A stretch of DNA of 33,742 nucleotides from Paulinella micropora (lineage: Eukaryota > Cercozoa > Imbricatea > Euglyphida). Positions 23,456 through 33,591 of the stretch are shown one piece after another. A model generated the notes under the pieces. It was not told the origin of the DNA. It worked only from the letters and a program-made list of their open reading frames with translations, and did no database searches. How positions within the stretch are numbered: position 1 is the first letter of the stretch; the number at the start of each line of letters is the position of its first letter. The DNA lies in the NCBI GenBank assembly GCA_009731375.1, contig BJOX01000043.1:638773-672514 (forward strand), read 5' to 3'. The translations under genes and the position numbers were made by a program.

Positions 23456-23535
23456 TACTACTACTATTACTACTACTACTACTACTAATACTACTACTAC
23501 TAATAATAATAAAAATAATAATAATGATAATAATA
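23296..23535. repeat. (AAT)n with GATAAT, (ACT)n and (TAC)n variants
   Basis: Trinucleotide repeat between SINE copy B and the second element family. AAT predominates, with TGA-containing units and a (CTA)n patch at about 23457-23500. Confidence 0.92.
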
Positions 23536-23656
23536 GTGTATCTCCTGCCAATTGCTGAGCCAAAAGGCCATGTGCATCCAGTCCTCCATTCCATAAGGAA
23601 AGTCTCCACACCAATCGGTAGAATAAAGGAAGTGACGGCATAGAACATTACTCTAG
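23536..23656 (-). mobile_element. Second short element family, copy 1 (cut by gap)
   Basis: Plus-strand GTGTATCTCCTGCCAATTGC at the left edge is the 3' end of the element if its tail is (ATT)n, as for the SINE. Copies at 24528 and 25178 match nearly base for base (one has TCGGTAG where the others have TCGGTGG). The right side is lost in 88 N (23657-23744). Confidence 0.8.
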
Positions 23657-23744
23657 NNNNNNNNNNNNNNNNNNNNNNNNNNNNNNNNNNNNNNNNNNNN
23701 NNNNNNNNNNNNNNNNNNNNNNNNNNNNNNNNNNNNNNNNNNNN
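23657..23744. other. Assembly gap (88 N)
   Basis: N run replacing the 5' part of the second-family copy and the start of the next (AAT)n. Confidence 0.95.
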
Positions 23745-23768
23745 ATAATAATAATAATAATAATAATA

Positions 23769-23837
23769 GTGCTTCTCTGTCAATGGCTGATGCATTTCTG
23801 CACATGCGCCTCCATCGTCTCACCCGTGAGGGGAGTA
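23769..23837 (-). mobile_element. tRNA-derived SINE, copy C (3' part only)
   Basis: Identical to the first 69 bases (plus-strand order) of copies A and D, then lost in 99 N at 23838-23936. Same orientation and same (AAT)n context. Confidence 0.8.
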
Positions 23838-23936
23838 NNNNNNNNNNNNNNNNNNNNNNNNNNNNNNNNNNNNNNNNNNNNNNNNNNNNNNNNNNNNNNN
23901 NNNNNNNNNNNNNNNNNNNNNNNNNNNNNNNNNNNN
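23838..23936. other. Assembly gap (99 N)
   Basis: N run shorter than the roughly 200 bp of SINE body that should follow copy C, so the gap size is not a measured length or the copy is truncated. Confidence 0.9.
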
Positions 23937-23963
23937 ATAATAATAATAATAATAATAATAATA

Positions 23964-24053
<90 letters not shown>
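23937..24053. repeat. (AAT)n microsatellite
   Basis: Nearly pure AAT with single GGT and TGA variants; ends at SINE copy D. Confidence 0.95.
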
Positions 24054-24321
24054 GTGCTTCTCTGTCAATGGCTGATGCATTTCTGCACATGCGCCTCCAT
24101 CGTCTCACCCGTGAGGGGAGTACGAAGAATTGACGATAAGCTCTAATGACACCCCCGCAAGGGCAGTTCCAACACTTCCAGACGGGCCGGTATGTTCAAT
24201 GAAAATACTGGTCCAGAAATAGACCGGTATGTTCAATGAAAATACTGGTGGCACCGACGGGAATCGAACTGGCGACAGGGCCCAGATGGCAGAACTTGAC
24301 CACTGGGCTATCACGGTGTCC
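24054..24321 (-). mobile_element. tRNA-derived SINE, copy D (full, 268 bp)
   Basis: Almost identical to copy A; the one difference I noted is AGATGGCAG for AGATGGTAG. The A box on the minus strand lies at about 24300-24310 and the B box at about 24260-24270. It is flanked on both sides by (AAT)n. The near-identity of A and D means recent transposition or duplication of the whole (AAT)n-SINE block. Confidence 0.88.
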
Positions 24322-24324
24322 ATA

Positions 24325-24372
<48 letters not shown>

Positions 24373-24440
24373 TATTATTATTATTATTACTAATAATAAT
24401 AATAATAACGATAATAATAATAATAATAATAATGATAACG

Positions 24441-24489
<49 letters not shown>

Positions 24490-24527
24490 TAATAATGATA
24501 ATAATAATAATGATAATGATAATAATA
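24322..24527. repeat. (AAT)n with a short (ATT)n inversion
   Basis: AAT repeat switches to (TTA)n at about 24368-24390 and back to AAT, so a small hairpin is possible within it. Confidence 0.9.
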
Positions 24528-24623
24528 GTGTATCTCCTGCCAATTGCTGAGCCAAAAGGCCATGTGCATCCAGTCCTCCATTCCATAAGGAAAGTCTCCA
24601 CACCAATCGGTGGAATAAAGGAA
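24528..24623 (-). mobile_element. Second short element family, copy 2 (cut by gap)
   Basis: Matches 25178-25273 apart from N-gap truncation at 24624. The left edge is again preceded by AATAATA. Confidence 0.8.
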
Positions 24624-24897
24624 NNNNNNNNNNNNNNNNNNNNNNNNNNNNNNNNNNNNNNNNNNNNNNNNNNNNNNNNNNNNNNNNNNNNNNNNNNNNN
24701 NNNNNNNNNNNNNNNNNNNNNNNNNNNNNNNNNNNNNNNNNNNNNNNNNNNNNNNNNNNNNNNNNNNNNNNNNNNNNNNNNNNNNNNNNNNNNNNNNNNN
24801 NNNNNNNNNNNNNNNNNNNNNNNNNNNNNNNNNNNNNNNNNNNNNNNNNNNNNNNNNNNNNNNNNNNNNNNNNNNNNNNNNNNNNNNNNNNNNNNNN
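24624..24897. other. Assembly gap (274 N)
   Basis: N run between the second-family copy 2 and a third element fragment. Confidence 0.95.
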
Positions 24898-25058
24898 AAA
24901 CCCCACCCATAACAATCTGGTGTCTGCTGGGTCCTGGGCTATCAACCAGCATATGCGGAGTTTAAGATCTTTTACGCGCGCAACGACCCTCCTCCCCAGC
25001 ATCTACCACCAAAGTGTCATGAGTTGGCGTCACAGTTTAACGCCTTGAGGCCATTGGG

Positions 25059-25061
<3 letters not shown>
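24898..25061 (-). mobile_element. Third short element family, fragment next to (AAT)n
   Basis: A 164-bp non-repetitive segment. On the minus strand it begins right after (ATT)n with CAGCCCAATGGCCTCAAGGC, which resembles a Pol III A box (R-G-C-N-N-A-R-T-G-G). GGCG...CGCC just inside can form a stem with an 11-base loop. No B box was found. Position and orientation mirror the SINE copies. It could be another tRNA-derived SINE, cut by the gap. Confidence 0.5.
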
Positions 25062-25113
<52 letters not shown>

Positions 25114-25137
25114 TAATAACAAGAATAATAGCAATAA

Positions 25138-25177
<40 letters not shown>
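25062..25177. repeat. (AAT)n microsatellite
   Basis: AAT repeat with a short degenerate centre (ATAACAAGAATAATAGCAAT), between the third-family fragment and second-family copy 3. Confidence 0.95.
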
Positions 25178-25349
25178 GTGTATCTCCTGCCAATTGCTGA
25201 GCCAAAAGGCCATGTGCATCCAGTCCTCCATTCCATAAGGAAAGTCTCCACACCAATCGGTGGAATAAAGGAAGTGACGGCATAGAACATTACTCTAGGA
25301 GCTTTATACCAATCAGCCCATGGAAAGGACCGATGGCCTATGTACTCCC

Positions 25350-25350
<1 letters not shown>
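25178..25350 (-). mobile_element. Second short element family, copy 3 (complete, 173 bp)
   Basis: This is the only copy with both ends. On the minus strand it runs from AGGGAGTACATAGGCC to GGCAGGAGATACAC and then (ATT)n; its 5' side is also (ATT)n. The minus strand has a frame open through the body (A-P-R-V-M-F-Y-A-V-T-S-F-I-P-P-I in it), which may mean it derives from a coding element, or nothing. TGGCTCAGCAATTGG is A-box-like but lies near the 3' end, so a Pol III promoter is not supported. Confidence 0.75.
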
Positions 25351-25406
<56 letters not shown>

Positions 25407-25409
25407 TAT
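25351..25409. repeat. (AAT)n microsatellite
   Basis: Last AAT tract of the cluster, ending before ATATTCACAGTCGC. Confidence 0.95.
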
Positions 25410-25655
25410 TCACAGTCGCAATCACAATCACAATAACAACAACAACAACAACAACAGCATATCGTCATCATCATCATCATCATCATTATCATTATCATCA
25501 TCATGACCACCATTATCACCATCATCACTACCATCACCATCACCACCACCATCATCACCATCATCACCATCATCATCGTCATCATCATCACCACCACCAC
25601 CATCACCATGACCATCATCAGCATCACCATCATCATCATCATCGTCATCACCATC

Positions 25656-25689
<34 letters not shown>

Positions 25690-25707
25690 TCATCATCGTC
25701 ATCATCG

Positions 25708-25739
<32 letters not shown>

Positions 25740-25752
25740 GTCATCGTCATCG

Positions 25753-25785
<33 letters not shown>

Positions 25786-25961
25786 CCACCATCACCACCA
25801 CCACCACCACCACCACCATCGCCACCATCACCACCAACATCACCATCATCATCATCATCACCACCACCACCATCACCATCACCACCACCACCACCACCAT
25901 CATCACCACCACCACCATCATCATCATCATTATCATCATCACCATCACCATCATCATCACC
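25410..25961. repeat. (CAT/CAC)n trinucleotide variant array
   Basis: About 550 bp of CAA, CAT, CAC, CGT and TAT triplets. CAT and CAC alternate in blocks, with CGT scattered through CAT blocks. One frame gives almost pure histidine; the minus strand gives aspartate/glycine- or methionine/valine-rich frames. These are repeat translations, not genes. Confidence 0.95.
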
Positions 25962-26460
<499 letters not shown>

Positions 26461-26461
<1 letters not shown>

Positions 26462-26952
26462 AGGGACAGTCATTTCATCGACCATCCCTGCTTGACACTG
26501 CAAACGATTGGCAACTCCAAACCCAATACACCGGTTCTGAGCAAGCCTTTCCTGTCCACATTTGTGTCACTGACCTCCGCCCCGATATCGTTGTCTGGTC
26601 ACTGTCTACCAAGATATGTATTCTGATCGAGCTAACGTGCCCGGTCGAGGAAAACATCCTTGACGCACGAGCCTACAAGACCAACCGATACAACGAGCTC
26701 AAATCTCAAATCGAGGACAACGGATGGACCTGCCACCTTCGACCAATCGAATGCGGGGCTCGCGGCATGGTATCGTTCTCTGTTCATCGATGTTTCCGCG
26801 CCTTGGGTTTTTCCCATCCCCAATCCAAATCCCTTTGCTTCAAGCTATCCTCCTGCGTAGCTCGTTGCTCTTTTGCGATTTATCGCTCCTGTGCAGTCAA
26901 AAATTGGACTAATCTTCCTCTAGTCCGTATTGGTGCCTGCATTCCATCATAG
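26461..26952 (+). pseudogene. LINE ORF C-terminus with restriction-like endonuclease motif (5'-truncated)
   Basis: There are 163 codons from the array edge to TAG. Residues 40-42 are R-P-D and residue 57 is E, with exactly 14 residues between: R-P-D-x14-E, in the context PDIVVWS...ILIELTCP. In R2/R4-type non-LTR retrotransposons the C-terminal RLE has the pattern (K/R)PDx12-14(D/E). A downstream A-Y-K-T-N-R-Y (71-77) and an E-C-G-A-R-G (about 101-106) resemble the conserved tail of many RT proteins annotated in invertebrates. Family knowledge: this domain nicks the target DNA for target-primed reverse transcription. The zinc knuckle and RT domain are absent, so this copy cannot move itself. 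The frame runs on into (TATC)n only by chance. Confidence 0.75.
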
Positions 26953-27053
26953 CCGTCCAGTGTTGCATAGCCCGGGCTAGGTCCCTGCGGGGGTTTAGGC
27001 CTCATACAATGTCATCATTGTAGCTTGCGCAAGCTTACGGTGCTCAAAACACT
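26461..27053 (+). mobile_element. 5'-truncated non-LTR retrotransposon (RLE-type LINE), copy 1
   Basis: The element begins abruptly at the end of (TATC)n, keeps the last 163 codons of an ORF (26461-26952) and about 100 bp of 3' UTR. The 3' UTR carries two short inverted repeats: CAATG-TCAT-CATTG at 27007-27020 and the perfect 14-bp palindrome AGCTTGCGCAAGCT at 27022-27035. The 3' end shared with the inverted copy at 28916-29208 is at about 27053. Copy 2 differs from it by a single base seen over about 290 bp, so both are recent. Confidence 0.8.
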
Positions 27054-28063
27054 TGGACTAACGGCTTGAACGGCTTCCTTTTCTTTCTCTTCTTCCTTGT
27101 CCTCCTCAAGACCCCACTCTCCATTTTGCCTTTTTCTTCAAACCCCTTGGAGAAGATTTTGCTCATGTCCACCCTTACGAAGATCCTTCGAGCCTCCTCG
27201 AAAAGAAGAGTCCAAAAGTGCACGTCCATCCGGACTATAAGTCACAACCCGGCATTGTCAACCCGGATTCCACCCACAGTGTTGACGCCGAGACATACTC
27301 TCATTTCGTCCAAGAAGTGCCCCGAAAGAACCAATCGAAAGAAGAAAGCACCTGATTTTGCCATCAACACCAAGCGTATGGAAAGACATTGAAGAAGAAC
27401 TCCAATCCGCCCTCCCTCTCATCCTCCCCTTATCTCTCATCCTGCATTCCGTCATAGCCGTCCAGTGTTGCATAGCCCGGGCTAGGTCCCTTCGGGGGTT
27501 TAGGCCTTTACACAATGTCATCATTGTAGCTTGCGCAAGCTTACGGTGCTCAAAACACTTGGACTAACGGCTTGAACGGCTTCCTTTTCTTTCTCTTCTT
27601 CCTTGTCCTCCTCAAGACCCCACTCTCCATTTTGCCTTTTTCTTCAAACCCCTTGGAGAAGATTTTGCTCATGTCCACCCTTACGAAGATCCTTCGAGCC
27701 TCCTCGAAAAGAAGAGTCCAAAAGTGCACGTCCATCCGGACTATAAGTCACAACCCGGCATTGTCAACCCGGATTCCACCCACAGTGTTGACGCCGAGAC
27801 ATACTCTCATTTCGTCCAAGAAGTGCCCCGAAAGAACCAATCGAAAGAAGAAAGCACCTGGTTTTGCCATCAACACCAAGCGTATGGAAAGACATTGAAG
27901 AAGAGCTCCAATACGCCCTCCCTCTCATCCTCCCCTTATCTCTCATCCTGCATTCCGTCATAGCCGTCCAGTGTTGCATAGCCCGGGCTAGGTCCCTGCG
28001 GGGGTTTAGGCCTCATACAATGTCATCATTGTAGCTTGCGCAAGCTTACGGTGCTCAAAACAC
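26937..28063 (+). repeat. 506-bp tandem unit sharing the LINE 3' tail (2 units + third tail)
   Basis: The tail starting CTGCATTCC(A/G)TCATAGCC occurs at 26937, 27442 and 27948 (spacing 505 and 506). Between tails lies a body of about 390 bp (27054-27441 and 27560-27947) that is nearly identical in both copies but unrelated to the LINE ORF upstream of tail 1. Differences I see include TGA versus TGG in the frame at about 27350/27856 and TGCGGGG versus TTCGGGG. The body's frame in unit 2 is open from about 27568 and ends at the TAG of the shared tail, with the same last residues C-I-P-S as the LINE ORF. So two different bodies join one tail. Confidence 0.8.
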
Positions 28064-28268
28064 TTGGACTAACGGCTTCCTTTTCTTTCTCTTCTTCCTT
28101 ATCCTCCCACTCTCCATTCCTAGATTGCCTTTTTCTTCAACGTCCTTCCTCCTCTTCTTTTTCCAGAACACAGTCTACCCGTGATTCCCATCCCGGACAC
28201 ATGCACAGTACACAAATTATTGTTTGATGTGAAACTGCGTTCCTTTGCAAGGACTACATTCCTTTGCG
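28064..28268 (+). repeat. Diverged third body after tail 3
   Basis: Begins CTAACGGCTTCC like the other bodies but lacks the GAACGGCTT duplication and CTCAAGACC, then diverges into unrelated sequence up to CGACATCTCATC. The following (TATC)n array closes the block, so the whole 26461-28268 segment lies within TATC repeats. Confidence 0.6.
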
Positions 28269-28325
28269 ACATCTCATCTATCTTATCTATCTTATCTATC
28301 TATCTATCTTATCTATCTATCTATC

Positions 28326-28379
<54 letters not shown>

Positions 28380-28414
28380 ATCTATCTATCTATCTATCTG
28401 TCTATCTATCTATC

Positions 28415-28479
<65 letters not shown>

Positions 28480-28489
28480 GTCTATCTAT
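28269..28489. repeat. (TATC)n microsatellite
   Basis: CTTATCTATC-type variants at the left edge match those at the right edge of the upstream (TATC)n (about 26400-26430). This fits the idea that one array was split by the inserted block. Confidence 0.92.
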
Positions 28490-28689
28490 CACCTGGCAGG
28501 GACGTTGCACGGACGCGTTGATGTGTAGTAGTGTAATAACGGGCCCAAATCTGTTCCCATATAACCTAGATAAAGGATGAAGAGATGAAGAGATAAGTAG
28601 ATAAAGAGATAAACAGATAAATAAATACAGAGATAAACGAAATCAATAGATAAATATTTGAAAAAATGGATAATGGATGGATAGATGGG

Positions 28690-28732
<43 letters not shown>

Positions 28733-28758
28733 GTAGATAGATATATAGATAGACAGAC

Positions 28759-28844
<86 letters not shown>

Positions 28845-28915
28845 CGTTGTTTTATACTAGAGTAATGAGGGGGCCAAATCTATGCCCATATAACCTAGAG
28901 TAGATAGATAGATAG
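28490..28915. repeat. GGACGCGTTG island, degenerate (GATA)n and second island
   Basis: The island at 28490-28568 (GGGACGTTGCACGGACGCGT through CCCATATAACCTAGA) is followed by degenerate AGAGATAA repeats, a (GATA)n array at about 28680-28842, and a related island ending CCCATATAACCTAGAGTAGA at 28905. A short GATA tract then touches the 3' end of LINE copy 2. Confidence 0.85.
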
Positions 28916-29208
28916 TGTTTTGAGCACCGTAAGCTTGCGCAAGCTACAATGATGACATTGTATGAGGCCTAAACCCCCGCAGGGACCTAGCCCGGGCTAT
29001 GCAACACTGGACGGCTATGATGGAATGCAGTCACCAATACGGACTAGAGGAAGATTAGTCCAATTTTTGACTGCACAGGAGCGATAAATCGCAAAAGAGC
29101 AACGAGCTACGCAGGAGGATAGCTTGAAGCAAAGGGATTTGGATTGGGGATGGGAAAAACCCAAGGCGCGGAAACATCGATGAACAGAGAACGATACCAT
29201 GCCGCGAG
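28916..29208 (-). mobile_element. 5'-truncated RLE-type LINE, copy 2 (inverted)
   Basis: The minus-strand sequence from CTCGCGGCATGG (29208) to GCTCAAAACACT (28916) matches 26762-27053. It keeps only the last 63 codons (29015-29203 on the minus strand) and the 3' UTR with both hairpins. The endonuclease motif is lost. The one change I see turns G-A-C-I-P-S into G-D-C-I-P-S. On the element's sense strand both flanks are (TATC)n, although the 3' flank is only three or four units. Confidence 0.85.
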
Positions 29209-29289
<81 letters not shown>

Positions 29290-29348
29290 TATAGATAGGT
29301 AAAAAAGACAGATGCAGATATACTACTGACATATCCGAATCAGCATGA
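29209..29348. repeat. (GATA)n and short unique end
   Basis: GATA array at 29209-29298, then about 50 bp of unique sequence before (CTA)n. Confidence 0.93.
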
Positions 29349-30700
<1,352 letters not shown>

Positions 30701-30717
30701 TATAGATAGATAGATAA

Positions 30718-30759
<42 letters not shown>

Positions 30760-30952
30760 GGATAGATAGATGGATAGATGGATAGATGGATAGATGGATA
30801 GATAGATAGATGGATGGATAGATGGATGGATGGATAGATAGATAGATGGATAGATGGATAGATGGATAGATGGATAGATAGATAGATAGATAGATGGATA
30901 GATGGATAGATGAATAGATGGATAGATGGATAGATAGATAGAATGACAGAAT

Positions 30953-31037
<85 letters not shown>

Positions 31038-31073
31038 GTTGGTTCGATTCGTGACGGTCATTTCATCTATTAA

Positions 31074-31125
<52 letters not shown>

Positions 31126-31182
31126 GTAGGTAGGTAGATGGATAGATAGATAGATAGGTAGATAGATAGATAGGTAGATAGG

Positions 31183-31225
<43 letters not shown>

Positions 31226-31234
31226 ATAGATAGG

Positions 31235-31301
<67 letters not shown>

Positions 31302-31330
31302 GTAGATAGGTAGGTAGATAGGTAGGTAGG

Positions 31331-31390
<60 letters not shown>

Positions 31391-31412
31391 GATAGAGAGG
31401 TAGGTAGGTAGA
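30701..31412. repeat. (GATA)n with GGAT and GGTA higher-order units
   Basis: The array begins where the TATC array ends, so polarity flips near 30700. TAGATGGA units are regular at 30755-30935. TAGGTAGG units occur at 31125-31330. A short seed at about 31036-31075 (GTTGGTTCGATTCGTGACGG, then TCATTTCATC) interrupts it. Confidence 0.93.
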
Positions 31413-31455
31413 TAGTTGACCAGGTTTCACGGCACCATTGAGGCTCATGGTGGCT

Positions 31456-31534
<79 letters not shown>

Positions 31535-31587
31535 GTAGGTAGGTAGGTAGGTAGATAGATAGTTGACCAGGTTTGACGTCACGTAGG

Positions 31588-31668
<81 letters not shown>

Positions 31669-31744
31669 TGATTTATTGATAGATAGATTGATAGATAGAC
31701 AGTTGACCAGGTTTCACGGCATCATAGAGGCTTGTGGTGGCTTT

Positions 31745-31809
<65 letters not shown>

Positions 31810-31962
31810 GCAGGTAGGTAGGTAGATAGATAGTTGACCAGGTTTCACGGCATCATTGAGGCTTGTGGTGGCTTAGATAGATAGATAGATAGATGGATAT
31901 ATAGGTAGGTAGATAGGTAGGTAGGTAGATAGACAGATAGACAGATAGACAGACAGACAGAC

Positions 31963-32032
<70 letters not shown>

Positions 32033-32037
32033 GTAGG

Positions 32038-32114
<77 letters not shown>

Positions 32115-32215
32115 GGATAGGTAGGTAGGTAGGTTGATAGATAGTTGACCAGGTTTCAGGGAATCATTGAGGCTTGTGGTGGCCCTGGGCGCCACCAGTT
32201 GCGTCTAAATAGATA
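31413..32215. repeat. Composite satellite: GTTGACCAGGTTTCACGG island + (GATA)n
   Basis: Islands in one orientation start at about 31415, 31562, 31702, 31833 and 32143. The full form is AGTTGACCAGGTTTCACGGC, then ATCATTGAGGCTTGTGGTGG. The second is truncated (ends TTTGACGTCACG). The last is extended by CCCTGGGCGCCACCAGTTGC and GTCTAAATAGATAGGATAG, which links it to the next array. Spacers are (GATA)n with GGTA units next to each island. Confidence 0.92.
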
Positions 32216-33020
32216 GGATAGTTAGATATAAAAAAATACGTACATAGATGTATGTATGTGTGTATGTATGTATGTATGTATGTATGTATGTATGTATGTA
32301 TGTGGTAGCCCTAGGCGCCACCAGTTGCGTCTAAATAGATAGGATAGTTAGATAGATAGATACATAGATACATATATAGATGGAAAGATGCATGTATGTA
32401 TGTATGTATGTATGTATGTATGTATGCATGTGGTAGCCTAAATAGATAGGATAGTTAGATTAAAAAATACGTACATAGATGTATGTATGTATGTATGTAT
32501 GTATTTATGTATGCATGTATGTATGTATGTATGTATATATGTGGTAGCCCTGGGCGCAACCAGTTGTGTCTCAATAGATAGGATAGTTAGATTAAAAAAT
32601 ACGTACATAGATGTATGTATGTATGTATGTATGTATGCATGCATGTATGTGTGTATGTATGTATGTATGTATGTAGTGTATGTATGTATGTATGTATGTA
32701 TGTGTGTATGCATGTATGTATGCGGTAGCCCTAGGCGCCACCAGTGTGTGTCTTAATAGATAGGATAGTTAGATAGATAGATACATAGATGCATACATAG
32801 ATGGAAAGATGTATGTATGTATGTATGTATGTATGTGTGTGTATGTATGTCTGTATGCATGTGTGTGTATGTATGTCTGTATGTATGTATGTATGTATGT
32901 ATGTATCCATGTATGTATGTATGTATGTATGTATGTATGTATGTATGTATGTATGTGGTATCCCTAGGCGCCACCAGTTGCGTCTAAATGTATGTATGTA
33001 TGTATGTATGTATGTATGTA
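32216..33020. repeat. (TATG)n with GGTAGCCCTAGGCGCCACC islands
   Basis: The right half of the previous island family (GGTAGCCCTAGGCGCCACCA, then GTTGCGTCTAAATAGATAGG, then ATAGTTAGAT) recurs at about 32302, 32430 (short), 32542, 32723 and 32956, now separated by (TATG)n. So one island family spans two different microsatellites. GGTGGC...GCCACC in the 32180 copy can form a 6-bp stem. Confidence 0.92.
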
Positions 33021-33189
33021 TCAAGATGACCTGGCTTCTGCGTTTTCTCTTCCTCATTTATTATATATATGTATATATATATAATATATATGCATATGTA
33101 AATATAAATATAAATATACATATAAATATACATATACATATAAATATAAATATAAATATAAATATAAATATAAATATATATATATATGT

Positions 33190-33239
<50 letters not shown>

Positions 33240-33240
33240 G

Positions 33241-33271
<31 letters not shown>

Positions 33272-33283
33272 TACCTTCATTCT
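33021..33283. repeat. AT-rich (ATATAA)n and (GATA)n with one seed
   Basis: The seed at 33024-33064 (AGATGACCTGGCTTCTGCG, then TTTTCTCTTCC) precedes (AT)n, (ATATAA)n to about 33190 and (GATA)n to 33270. A related seed lies at 33288-33327 (AGATGTCCTGGTTTCTGAC), so the tracts lie between two copies of one segment. Confidence 0.85.
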
Positions 33284-33452
33284 CTCCAGATGTCCTGGTT
33301 TCTGACTCTTCTTTTCCTCCTTTATTCCTTCTCCATCATTACAATCTAATGCAATCACATCATGCACATGTCTCTCGATACGTTTTCTGTATATGTTTTT
33401 ATATCTTTGTTTATGCCTTTGTATATGTATATGCGACAAGACAGAAGTCTAG

Positions 33453-33459
<7 letters not shown>
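33284..33459. other. Unique sequence, no gene seen
   Basis: T-rich sequence following the second seed. No frame of note. Confidence 0.4.
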
Positions 33460-33498
<39 letters not shown>

Positions 33499-33504
33499 AG
33501 CAAA

Positions 33505-33535
<31 letters not shown>

Positions 33536-33555
33536 CACACACAGACACACAAAAG

Positions 33556-33587
<32 letters not shown>

Positions 33588-33591
33588 GAAA
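33460..33591. repeat. (CAA)n, A-tract, (AC)n and AAAAC repeats
   Basis: (CAA)n at 33460-33497, an A run of about 20, (AC)n at 33521-33550, then AAAAC-type repeats to 33585. Confidence 0.93.

Noticed and set aside
27044-27229. 61-codon minus-strand frame repeated identically at 27550-27735 as a gene pair
   Set aside because: The duplication is that of the whole 506-bp unit, and the plus-strand frame ending at the shared LINE stop is the better explanation.
31036-31060. GTTCGATTCG as a tRNA B box
   Set aside because: Only a partial match to the B box and no A box nearby; the segment is a short seed in (GATA)n.
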